Part shown: positions 55,584 to 64,000 of the stretch, one piece after another | Layout: each line of letters starts with the position of its first letter | Numbering within the stretch: the first letter of the stretch is position 1 | Source of the DNA: Marasmius tenuissimus | Lineage: Eukaryota > Basidiomycota > Agaricomycetes > Agaricales > Marasmiaceae | Direction of reading: 5' to 3' | Assembly: GCA_029532415.1 (NCBI GenBank) | Contig: JAQOTA010000053.1 | Span: 1,922,001 to 1,986,000, forward strand | DNA length: 64,000 bases | Notes under the pieces: model-generated | What the model was told of the DNA's origin: nothing | Databases searched by the model: none | Seen by the model: only the letters and a program-made list of their open reading frames with translations | Position numbers and translations under genes: made by a program

Positions 55584-58500
55584 CTAGTGAAATGTTAATC
55601 CTAAAGATTGCCTGAACAATTCGAACTTTGTTCTGCCAAGATTCTTCGTAAGAAGATCAGCAGGTTGTTTAGCAGTTTCAACGAAATAGATTTTAGTCTT
55701 TCCGTGTTCTACTGCTTCCCTGATGAAATGGTATCGATTGTCAATGTGTTTTGTTCTTTTATCAGTAGCTTCATTGCTGCTGAGAAAGATAGCGCCTTGG
55801 TTGTCGCTAACACATGGAACTGATCGAATAGGGAAGTTCAATTCGTTCATCAACGACTTCATCCAGCAAGCCTGACGTGTACAGTCAGATAGAGCCATAT
55901 ACTCTGCTTCCGTAGATGATAATGCAACCGTTTTCTGTTTCTGAGAGACCCAGCAAACTGGTGCATTGGCAAGCTTTACGATATATCCAGTCTGTGATCG
56001 ACGATCATCTTTATCAGTTGCCCAATCAGAGTCAGCAAAGGCAAGTAGTCCTTGGTTGGATCTACCATCGTAAATAAGTTCGTACTTTGCAGTATGAACA
56101 AGATATTTCACGATGTAAAGTGCCTTCTGAAGGTGTTCCTGATTAGGATTAGCTCCATACTGTGACATTTTGATTACAGCAAAGGATATGTCTGGTCTCG
56201 TTCCGAGAGCCAAGTAAAGTAATGATCCGATAACCGATTGGAATCTATGCCTAATCTCGGGATTAACCTCCCCCTGGTTTTGGGTTGGGTTATAGCCTTC
56301 TGGCAAAGGCGTATATGCCGTCTTGGCGTTCAGAACTCCGAATTTACGAATTATCTTTTCAAGATAGTCTCGCTGATCAAGGATCAGTCTGCGATTCTTC
56401 CGATCTCGAGTAATTCGCATTCGCAGAAATTCTGTTGGCTCGCCTAGATCTCGGCATTCCCAGATTTTCATGAATTCGCTTTTTAGTCTGTTGACAAGGT
56501 TGCGATCAGGACCCATGAATAAAGCATCGTCGACATAGACGACGGCAATGACCATATTGCCATTCTTGTTGAAGACATATACGCCAGCATCGGATAAGCA
56601 TCGTTTGAATCCCAGACGTTTCATGGATTCAGTACATTGACGCCACCAGGCACGAGAAGCCTGTTTTAATCCGTACAATGCTTTGCGTAACCTCCAAACC
56701 TTGCTGGAGTCCGTAACGAAGCCTTCAGGTTGTTCCATGTAGATCTCCTCATCTAAGGCACCATAAAGAAATGCTGTTTTAACGTCTAGCGCAGAGATCT
56801 CCCAATCTTCAAGCGCTGCTAGTGCCAATAGAAGTCGTACGGTTTCGAATCGTACCACAGGAGAGAACAACTCGTTATAGTCTATCCCTTGTTTCTGCGA
56901 AAATCCTTTCGCAACAAGTCTTGCCTTCTTTCGGCCATCAGACTTGATGTCAAATACCCAGCGGGATTTCACCGCTTTTCGGCCTTTGGGTAGTGTGACC
57001 ACATCAAAGACGTTTCTATCTTTGAGTGATTGTAATTCCAGTCTGCATGCTGCTTCCCAAGATGGTCGTTCATCTTTAGGACGCTTCTGGACTTGTTTGT
57101 ATGTCCATTCACGAACGTTATCATAACTACTGGCTTGTAAACCATATAGTTGATGACCGTTATTCAGCAAGTAAACCAAGTAATTTTCTCCCCCTTGCTG
57201 AGCAAGATCGCTCATATCGTCATCTGTGTCCATAGGAGCGGCTGGATCAGGAACCTTATTTGGTATTGTTTCAGGTTCATTTGTTGGATTAATCTGACTT
57301 TGCCAGTGTGCTTGAGAATCGATATCGCGTTTGATCTCAACAGGATGTCGATTTCCGTAGACATTAAATGGACGGTTGGGAGTTACTCTATTTCTCGGAG
57401 GGTTTCTTCTGACAGCTGCTGGTGGAGGAGCTCGTAAGTTCTCCCACTCATCATAGTCAGCTTGACAAAATCCAAATGGATTTGTTTGTCCAGAAGAACC
57501 AGCAGACCGTGGATCCGGACCATACTGATTAGGATTGTGATCGGAGCCTTTCGGTGATCCGAATCCATCAGTATTTGGATGATTGCCGTTGTGCACATCA
57601 TCGCTTTTATCATCCGGGATAGGATCCAAGGGAGGATCTCCCCCAGGCTGATGATCGTCATCATCTGATCCTGGTGGAGGTGGAGGATCGAAGAAATCAT
57701 CATCATTGTGATGATCTTCGTGGCCATCATATGGGTATGTTGGAAAGGGTATAGACCGGACAGGTTTGTCGGTTTTATCAAACTCTATGGATCCGGGGAC
57801 TTCTTTTTGACATTTAGAAAACCAGTTCTCATCAAAAACTGCTTGTGGAGTAATGTATACAGAATTGTTGGTTGTTCGAAAGAATCGATAAGCTTTTGAT
57901 CCGCTCTCGTAACCAATGAAGATCATTGCTTCAGAGTGTGGAGCGAGCTTATTTTTACGTTTCGGTATGTATGCATATGCACCACATCCGAACGTCCTGA
58001 AGTATGAAACATCAGGCTTCTTATTTTCAAACAACTCAACTGGAGTTCTGTATTTCCTTGAACGAATAGGAGTTCTATTGTAGATATGGACAGCTGTGAG
58101 AATTGCAAATTCCCACCAATTTTCAGGCGCACAAGCCTGAAAGCGCATAGCTTCAGATTTTTCTCGTAATGTACGATTAAATCTTTCTGCTCGTCCATTC
58201 TGTTCATGCACATTGGGAGAACCTCTTTGTGGAAATATTCCTAGAGAGTTATACCAATCCCATTGTTCATTTGAAAAGAATTCTCCCCCTCGATCGAAAT
58301 GCACACTTTTGACCTTTTTATTAGTCTGGCGCTCTACAAGAGCTAGCCAATTGCGCAATTTCTGATCTGTATCGCTCTTTTTACGAATTGGATATACCCA
58401 TCCGTATGACGTTGCATCATCGAATAAGGTTAAAGCATATTCGTTTTGATAGTAAGAGCGAGTTGGATATTCTATCAAATCACCGTGCACGAGCTCAAGA

Positions 58501-60941
58501 GGCTCCTTAGCTCGTTTAGAGGATAAAGGGTACGATTTGGCAACCATTTTGCCTTTGGCACAGCCTCGGCATGGTTTCGTTTCTCCCTTCGAAGTAACCA
58601 ACTTCGTTGGAAGCCCTTTAACATTATCCATTAATTTTCCTAAGACTCTGGGATCACAGTGTCCCATACGTCTGTGCCATAATTCAGAAGTATTGAAAGA
58701 TACAACAGATGTGAAGGAAGTTTCTCCCACAAGAACCTTCGCGTTCATCCATCGTAAAGGATCATCTTTATGGCTTGGGTAAAAGCTCATTAAAAGAGAA
58801 TCATCTTTCTTGCTCCGGATCGAAGTCTCTGGAGAGTCCAGTAAAGTATAGTAACCTATACTCCGGAACTTCCCACTAGAGATTAAACGATGTGGGCTGT
58901 CGGGATTATACATCACTGGGTATAACTTTGTGACTTGCGTCACTCCTGCGCTATTGGTGTGTCGGATGAGGACAGTACCATAGCCTACTATTTGCACATT
59001 TGCTTTATCACCCGCTGATGTAGTGAGACCTATTGGCATTTCCAAAGTCTGATAGTCTGAGAAATCCGTTTTATACGGAGTCATATGCGCTGATGCCCCA
59101 CTATCAAGTAGCCAGGCATTTCGCGTATTTCTCACTTCACAATCACTCGAAAATGCAGCAGAAAACGACTTATATTTCGTCGTTGCATATACAGAAGTAA
59201 TACTACATTTCCTTGGTACTGAGTTCCTTAGGATATGATAGTTCTGCATCGAGGATTTAGTGAAAGTTTGACTATTAGAACTTTGAAACACTTGCCAATC
59301 TCCACGATCGTTGCTTTCAGCCCAATCGTTATCAACTCCTTCAAGGCCATCTCCATAGTCACCATCATCAAAGTACCGTTCATTCCATTGAAGCGGTTCT
59401 TGATTCTGACTTTGGAATGTTTGGCGAACAAGATGTTCTCGTCTTGTTCTGAGTTCTTCTTGATAACGTTGATTGGCGGCCTCTTCAACTTCTATCCAAG
59501 CTTCCAATTGGCGTCTATAGTTCTGCCATTGGACGAATCTCGTGGCTTGATATGGCTGATTGTTATTGACAACCAAAGTAATGTTGCCAATACTTGTGCC
59601 ATCAGCAACGTGTAAAGGCGGTCCATTGGTCCTTAGTCCAATTACTGCAGGTCCGTAATTCTCAAATTGAGAGTTTCGGGGATCACTTGGAGATGTAACC
59701 CAGGGGTCAACCTCAGGTTGTTCATCTACCGGACTAAGTCTTTCCGGTTGATCTGGTGGAGCAGTGGTTGGACGAGAAGGTACTTCAATGTAATCCTCTT
59801 CTAAGGATTGTACGCCATAAAAAGATTCGGGAGAGCTTGGAGGTGTGTGAACAACTTGGTCCTGCCATTGTCGTACTCGAGGTGGTGTAGTTGCGGGGCG
59901 GTTTATGTATTCATGGGTAGTAGGGATTGGAGATTTGGAACGATTAAGTGACTCGGCTAATTCCATGAAATCTCCAGGGTATGTTCTTGGTCGTTCATCG
60001 AAGCGACCACCCTCGAGTTCTCTTCGAGGAATATCAGCCTGAGTCATGGGAACAGACATTCTAATGTTGTTCATCCATTTATATAAGTGCGTATGCCAGT
60101 TATGAACATCTGAAAGACTAAGATGAGGGATAAAGCGAACCCAGCGCCTATTAAACCCTGGCTGTCTCCATTGAGATGTTCTAAACTGACTCGCTCTTAT
60201 GTCTGTTGTTCCAAATAACCATTTCCCTTCAAGACCAAGCTTGACTAACGAATGCCAGAAGATAGGATTCATCACTTGTACAGGAAGTGTGAAGTTCTTC
60301 TTATTGACTCGGAAAGCTTCATCCACCGAAGTTGAACGAGGGTTTTTCACTCGTTGAACAAAATCTTCAACGGTGCTGATCCAATTTTTGTTGTTGATTT
60401 CAGCTATAACCGTTGATAGGTGTTGAAGGTTCCAGGTTTGGTATTCGTAATGAAGCGTAAACTTGGTATCTTCTACTGTTTCCACATGTAATATCCTTTG
60501 TTGTATGCGTAATTCATGAAGAGCTTGACGAGGTGTCATGTTGTGCACTGCATCTCTTCTGATAGCATACATAACGACATATTCTCTGGTCCTGATCAGA
60601 ATCCAGATCCAAAAATTGTGGTCTGGTATACTGCGTATTGATTTATAACGCATTCTGATCATGGATTCCTTTAGTGCCATGTCGTTAGTTGTCTGATCTC
60701 CGAAGTCTCGGAATTCTTCGACAACAGGAATTGGGAGTCTAATCCCATTTATTATATGTGGTCTATTATTCCTAAGGTTAACTCGTCGCATCATGTTGTC
60801 ATGTTGTTCTTTATATTCTTGTAAGAATCGCCATTCAACTTTTCTATTGATGAGAGGTGGCTCTTTTATGTCATCTCCATCCTGAGAATAGTTTTCTGGT
60901 CTGAACAAATGAACAAGATCGGCGTGGTTCCTAGGAAACAT
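55584..60941 (-). CDS. pol: copia-2 pol polyprotein with a long N-terminal extension
   Basis: 1785 codons without a break. Residues 1-600 carry no standard copia domain: an N-terminal region rich in aromatic and basic residues (WIWILIRTREYVVMYAIRR), then a Pro-rich linker and a predicted coiled coil (AWIEVEEAANQRYQEELRTRREHL). Protease WLLDSGASAHM has its Asp at about 613. Then follow the zinc region (HRRMGHCD, CRGCAKGKM), integrase core (HGDLIEY, HFDRGGEFF, NGRAERFNRT), RT (RWVFDIKSDG, DVKTAFLYGAL, YVDDALF at about 1469-1475) and RNase H (DSDWATD, STEAEYMALSD). The C-terminus PADLLTKNLG is complete. All catalytic residues seen are intact, so it is potentially active. Confidence 0.93.
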   Translation of the reverse strand: MFPRNHADLVHLFRPENYSQDGDDIKEPPLINRKVEWRFLQEYKEQHDNMMRRVNLRNNRPHIINGIRLPIPVVEEFRDFGDQTTNDMALKESMIRMRYKSIRSIPDHNFWIWILIRTREYVVMYAIRRDAVHNMTPRQALHELRIQQRILHVETVEDTKFTLHYEYQTWNLQHLSTVIAEINNKNWISTVEDFVQRVKNPRSTSVDEAFRVNKKNFTLPVQVMNPIFWHSLVKLGLEGKWLFGTTDIRASQFRTSQWRQPGFNRRWVRFIPHLSLSDVHNWHTHLYKWMNNIRMSVPMTQADIPRRELEGGRFDERPRTYPGDFMELAESLNRSKSPIPTTHEYINRPATTPPRVRQWQDQVVHTPPSSPESFYGVQSLEEDYIEVPSRPTTAPPDQPERLSPVDEQPEVDPWVTSPSDPRNSQFENYGPAVIGLRTNGPPLHVADGTSIGNITLVVNNNQPYQATRFVQWQNYRRQLEAWIEVEEAANQRYQEELRTRREHLVRQTFQSQNQEPLQWNERYFDDGDYGDGLEGVDNDWAESNDRGDWQVFQSSNSQTFTKSSMQNYHILRNSVPRKCSITSVYATTKYKSFSAAFSSDCEVRNTRNAWLLDSGASAHMTPYKTDFSDYQTLEMPIGLTTSAGDKANVQIVGYGTVLIRHTNSAGVTQVTKLYPVMYNPDSPHRLISSGKFRSIGYYTLLDSPETSIRSKKDDSLLMSFYPSHKDDPLRWMNAKVLVGETSFTSVVSFNTSELWHRRMGHCDPRVLGKLMDNVKGLPTKLVTSKGETKPCRGCAKGKMVAKSYPLSSKRAKEPLELVHGDLIEYPTRSYYQNEYALTLFDDATSYGWVYPIRKKSDTDQKLRNWLALVERQTNKKVKSVHFDRGGEFFSNEQWDWYNSLGIFPQRGSPNVHEQNGRAERFNRTLREKSEAMRFQACAPENWWEFAILTAVHIYNRTPIRSRKYRTPVELFENKKPDVSYFRTFGCGAYAYIPKRKNKLAPHSEAMIFIGYESGSKAYRFFRTTNNSVYITPQAVFDENWFSKCQKEVPGSIEFDKTDKPVRSIPFPTYPYDGHEDHHNDDDFFDPPPPPGSDDDDHQPGGDPPLDPIPDDKSDDVHNGNHPNTDGFGSPKGSDHNPNQYGPDPRSAGSSGQTNPFGFCQADYDEWENLRAPPPAAVRRNPPRNRVTPNRPFNVYGNRHPVEIKRDIDSQAHWQSQINPTNEPETIPNKVPDPAAPMDTDDDMSDLAQQGGENYLVYLLNNGHQLYGLQASSYDNVREWTYKQVQKRPKDERPSWEAACRLELQSLKDRNVFDVVTLPKGRKAVKSRWVFDIKSDGRKKARLVAKGFSQKQGIDYNELFSPVVRFETVRLLLALAALEDWEISALDVKTAFLYGALDEEIYMEQPEGFVTDSSKVWRLRKALYGLKQASRAWWRQCTESMKRLGFKRCLSDAGVYVFNKNGNMVIAVVYVDDALFMGPDRNLVNRLKSEFMKIWECRDLGEPTEFLRMRITRDRKNRRLILDQRDYLEKIIRKFGVLNAKTAYTPLPEGYNPTQNQGEVNPEIRHRFQSVIGSLLYLALGTRPDISFAVIKMSQYGANPNQEHLQKALYIVKYLVHTAKYELIYDGRSNQGLLAFADSDWATDKDDRRSQTGYIVKLANAPVCWVSQKQKTVALSSTEAEYMALSDCTRQACWMKSLMNELNFPIRSVPCVSDNQGAIFLSSNEATDKRTKHIDNRYHFIREAVEHGKTKIYFVETAKQPADLLTKNLGRTKFELFRQSLGLTFH

Positions 60942-61082
60942 AGAATTTGCCCATGGTCCATAATCGTCAGGAGGTGTGGAAACTATTACACGTATGTCTT
61001 CTTGTGTGGGTAATGCTACTTCGAGATTCTCACCTTGGTCATCTTCGTCCGCAGGCGAAGTATGATTAGGTGTCGCCTCTCG

Positions 61083-62672
61083 TCATGGCATTGTGAAGAT
61101 GATTTCTTCATTACTATGCGCGCCATAAGAGTATGCAGAACATGTATGACTATCATCTGATGAATGATCAGATGAAGAGTCACTATCAGGTTCTGTTGGA
61201 GTATCAGAGATGTACACCAAAGATGGTATCTCGTCTCCATCGCTGTCTATGTTTGAATTGGAAATAGTAGCCGAAGCGATAGCTTCTTCTACTTGTCGAA
61301 CCTGTTCATCTAGTTGAACAGTTCGTCTATTGTTCCATTCTTGTACAGAGATATGTCGTACAGGGCGACCTTCTCTATCAGCAGCGATTCTCTCTTCTAG
61401 ACGTGCTTGTTGAAGATCATACGTGTTTTGGAACGGATTTGGTGCAGATGTGCTACCAGTTGGGTAGTGGTAGGACATATGAACGTTAACTGGCCCAGCC
61501 ATTTCGCGTTCAAAAACTGAGCTAATTTGCTCGTTTACTGCATTAATTCGTTTCTGGTATTCAGAAGGTTTCTCAGAAGGTTCAAATACCGCAGTATGCG
61601 ATTGTTGCCCCCCTTTTTGAGTATCCTTCTTCTTTCCTTTGCCTTTTCCTTTGCCCTTTCCTCCTTTCTTCTTTCCTTTCTTGGAAGAAGATCCACCTTG
61701 GTTCTGATTGTTCTGGTTCTGGTTGTTATTTTTATTATTATTCTTCTTTTGATTCGCAGAATTACCAGAACGAGACTGATCAGACCATTTAGGAGGAGAG
61801 TTAAATCTATTAACACCAGAAATTCTGGCGTTATGGGCGGTATAGGCAGCAGGACCAGAATGAATTCCATTCCTTCTATTCCATTCATTCGTAATTGCAG
61901 CAATCAAATCGGTAGGTTTAAGTTCTTCCTTCTTCATACGGGATACTTGCTGCTTGAAAAGTTGCCAGCGCTTTTCATTAAGCTTGGCTGTAATCATCAA
62001 GCATAGTAAGTCGTCCGAAATATCTACTCCATGATCCTTAAGTTGGTCTCGAACAGTCAACATGTAACTGATACCCGGGACTGGATTAAGGTGTTCAGGG
62101 AGTTGGACGTTATGCAAGTCCGTATATAGATTCATCATCTTTGAAGAGGATTGAACCCCAAACGTAGATTTGAGTTTAGATAAGGTTGAAATTACCGAAG
62201 TTTTATCAACATGCGCGTCGTGAGCACGACGAGTTCGCATTTTGATAATACCAATTACTTTGTTACGCCTAGAAGTCCACTCAGCTAGAGCGGTAGCTTC
62301 TCCTGAAGTAGCAGGAGAAGATGTTTCTGGCATTTCTTCATCCAAGGCTTGAGGTATGCCTTGGGTAAAGAGGTAACCTTCAAGTAATCGGTACCAATCT
62401 TCAAAATTCGAACCATCATCTAGCAAAACTGGAATGATACTGATTCCTCCTGACCCAGCAGGAAAGTTGCTGTCCGCAACCTGAGAGTACAACGGTTCCG
62501 TATTGTAGTTATAAACTTCTACAGAATTTTCTACTTCCGTTCCCAGAGTATATCCCGGCGTATTGCGAACAAACGTCGTTGGGGGATTACCACTTGGGGA
62601 ATGAGAAGCAGACCTTGATCCTGGTTGAGACATATTGAGGTCTGCCAAAAGTCCCGTGAGCATACTCTTCAA
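61083..62672 (-). CDS. gag: copia-2 gag
   Basis: 529 codons. It has the copia gag signature LDDGSNFEDWYRLLEGYL and a helical region (SKLKSTFG, VRDQLKDHG). Instead of a CCHC knuckle there is an Asn/Gln run and a Lys/Gly-rich basic stretch (KKGKKKGGKGKGKGKGKKK) that could bind RNA. The ORF ends MP-TGA; the same frame is then open for 46 codons up to the pol ATG and on through pol, so one TGA separates gag from pol. The true start may be the second ATG (MSQPGSRS). Confidence 0.85.
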   Translation of the reverse strand: MKSMLTGLLADLNMSQPGSRSASHSPSGNPPTTFVRNTPGYTLGTEVENSVEVYNYNTEPLYSQVADSNFPAGSGGISIIPVLLDDGSNFEDWYRLLEGYLFTQGIPQALDEEMPETSSPATSGEATALAEWTSRRNKVIGIIKMRTRRAHDAHVDKTSVISTLSKLKSTFGVQSSSKMMNLYTDLHNVQLPEHLNPVPGISYMLTVRDQLKDHGVDISDDLLCLMITAKLNEKRWQLFKQQVSRMKKEELKPTDLIAAITNEWNRRNGIHSGPAAYTAHNARISGVNRFNSPPKWSDQSRSGNSANQKKNNNKNNNQNQNNQNQGGSSSKKGKKKGGKGKGKGKGKKKDTQKGGQQSHTAVFEPSEKPSEYQKRINAVNEQISSVFEREMAGPVNVHMSYHYPTGSTSAPNPFQNTYDLQQARLEERIAADREGRPVRHISVQEWNNRRTVQLDEQVRQVEEAIASATISNSNIDSDGDEIPSLVYISDTPTEPDSDSSSDHSSDDSHTCSAYSYGAHSNEEIIFTMP

Positions 62673-63684
62673 ATATAGAAGGGTGGAGCCAAGAGAGTGT
62701 CAATCGACGAAGGCTTCTAAGAAGCACCCATAAATAAATAGGGTTCGATGCACACCGAGAAATGCTCCAAAGGTCTAGGACTTTTAACAGGCTGTATGCG
62801 TCAAGCAGATCATGGGGTGTACCGCGTGCAGGTAGTGCAGGGGAGTTAATCTGGTTACGAAGCCCTGCCCAATTGCTAGGGTCTTACAACGTTCCCAGTG
62901 TGTATCGGTGTCTGGTGTCCCATCGTGCTATCTGGTCTCAACCCCAGACTAGCAAAAGTATGAGTGATCAGCTCATACTGTCCGAATGACCCATTGAAAG
63001 TTATTATTAAACCTAGTCATCCATATGAATTGAGTTCATGCACCCTCTGCCTTAGGCATATCGGTGACCAGAAAGCAATCATAGGTGAGTTAGAGTTTAA
63101 CAATAACGTGGAAGAGAGGGGTCATCGGGAGGGGAGTCCCTGTACATACTAAAATGGCCATGTGATACCGTAAAATTGTATAGTATCAAAACCTAGTTGT
63201 AAGGAGATCAAATCTCCCAGCATGTATGTCATGCCCGGTCTTTCGACCGTCAGGAATCATGGCGAGTTGGTTTATAAGCACAACCCCATAGACCCCTAAA
63301 CGATGCCTCATGGTGAGGATCATCGCCAACCATTGGTTTTCATCGGCATTAGGCAGTGATAATATAAGATCAAAGCCCAATCCGGGTTATCAGCAGGGAG
63401 ACAGAGCCGCTTTCGCGGATAGGTCTATGCCGAAGAAGATGAAGCCAAGACAGTATGTACATGCGTTCGTGCAACATGCAACAGTACAGGGACGTAGTGG
63501 ATAGGTGTAAAGGGAACTAACAACCCTTTGACCTTGACACCAGACGATGACAAGCCCGACATCGCTAGAGACTTCCATAACCCATGTAGGTTACAGGTCG
63601 TCCGCTAGGATGGTGGCGACACACGGGAGCTAGGCTACTCCGATCATAACATCGACCTGACCACCGCTTGCGGGGCCCATAACC
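62673..63684 (-). other. copia-2 leader with primer-binding site
   Basis: A 1-kb untranslated leader. Next to the 5' LTR the element strand reads GGTTATGGGCCCCGC, complementary (one G-U pair) to the anticodon arm of initiator tRNA-Met. The short ORFs are not supported. Confidence 0.7.
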
Positions 63685-64000
63685 TGATGAGCCAGCATAG
63701 TTAAAGTGCACAGTGGGTATAACAAAGTAAACCTCACATGGGTAATACACAGAGTGTTCTTGTAGTCTTGAGATGCTTGAGAAGAGGTGATAATCGAGTA
63801 GATTGTCCTAAGGCTTAAGGCCTTTCGTCCAGTCTTTTATACATAAGTTTCTGGTACATGTAATGAGTATTACACTAACTGAAACTACTACTAGAAGTAG
63901 GTATTCGGCCCTAAAGGCGTAAAAGACATTAGTACTGTGTAAGTACTTCTACCATGAATGGTAGTATGCTTGGTGAGCATAGTCGTGTTTGCCTCATGTA
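63685..64000 (-). repeat. copia-2 5' LTR (truncated by window)
   Basis: 316 bp visible, identical base for base to 55030-55345. Confidence 0.95.

Larger units (their letters stand above)
55030..64000 (-). mobile_element. Ty1/copia LTR retrotransposon copia-2, young, runs off window
   Basis: The element is on the minus strand, with the 3' LTR at 55030-55548 and the 5' LTR starting at 63685 and truncated by the window end. The 316 bases of LTR visible on both sides are identical. A polypurine tract (GTGAGGGGGAG, minus) abuts the 3' LTR. Gag and a 1785-codon pol are both open. The LTRs start TGATGAGCCAGCAT, close to copia-1 (TGATGAGCCGGCAT), so the two are related families. Confidence 0.95.

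Noticed and set aside
57383..57781. Minus ORF of 132 codons inside copia-2 pol
   Set aside because: Shadow frame of the Asp/Pro-rich linker between integrase and RT.
1..64000. CRISPR arrays, bacterial operons or riboswitches
   Set aside because: The window is fungal nuclear DNA with short spliceosomal introns; no regularly spaced repeats were seen.

Overview
This window is nuclear DNA of a filamentous basidiomycete, almost certainly an Agaricomycete. The introns are 50-60 nt with GT/AG ends. There is a fungal cytochrome P450 with an AIHTTS I-helix, a fungal-type F-box protein and Ty1/copia elements. Two gene families seen here (a VTRYIDD ectodomain with one membrane helix, and NFxIxGGxFNxVxGD proteins) look like mushroom lineage-specific expansions. 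No bacterial features are present.

Layout. 1-31 kb and 45-47 kb hold a duplicated cluster of eight three-exon membrane-protein genes (R1-R8): R1-R3 on the + strand at 1.7, 13.0 and 16.4 kb, R4-R7 on the - strand between 20.5 and 30.9 kb, and R8 on the - strand at 45.7-47.1 kb. R1, R3, R6, R7 and R8 each face, tail to tail, a tiny three-exon gene for a secreted cysteine-rich peptide (S2-S6). A sixth peptide gene (S1) is cut by the left edge. Shared flanking blocks show that the duplicated unit is larger than the two genes. A complete P450 (5.1-6.9 kb), a decayed copy of it (40.3 kb), two decayed NFxIxGGxFN-family genes (8.9-11.1 and 52.9-54.7 kb) and a frameshifted F-box gene (50.3-51.8 kb) lie between the units.

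Mobile DNA. At 32.0-39.6 kb there is a three-level nest: solo LTR (family A, TSD CATTC) containing copia-1 (321-bp LTRs, TSD TCCCT), whose reverse transcriptase gene contains a second solo LTR (family B, TSD GACCC). At 41.0-42.5 kb is an inverted-repeat element with an outward-facing tRNA-like pol III promoter in each arm, itself interrupted by a family-A solo LTR. A third family-A solo LTR lies at 47.6-48.4 kb. From 55.0 kb to the right edge is copia-2, young and apparently almost intact: the visible parts of its LTRs are identical and it has a 1785-codon pol ORF. Old elements and the dead R8 gene carry lesions concentrated at CpG sites, as expected if repeats are methylated.

How the genes may work together (inference). 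R proteins have a signal peptide, a roughly 165-residue extracellular domain, one membrane helix and a cytosolic tail ending in a coiled coil and a PPxY motif. They look like cell-surface receptors or adhesins with a built-in ubiquitin-ligase docking site. The S genes encode 72-81 residue precursors with a cysteine-rich C-terminus. Their repeated convergent pairing suggests a co-amplified secreted-peptide/membrane-protein module, which is the most novel-looking system in the window.
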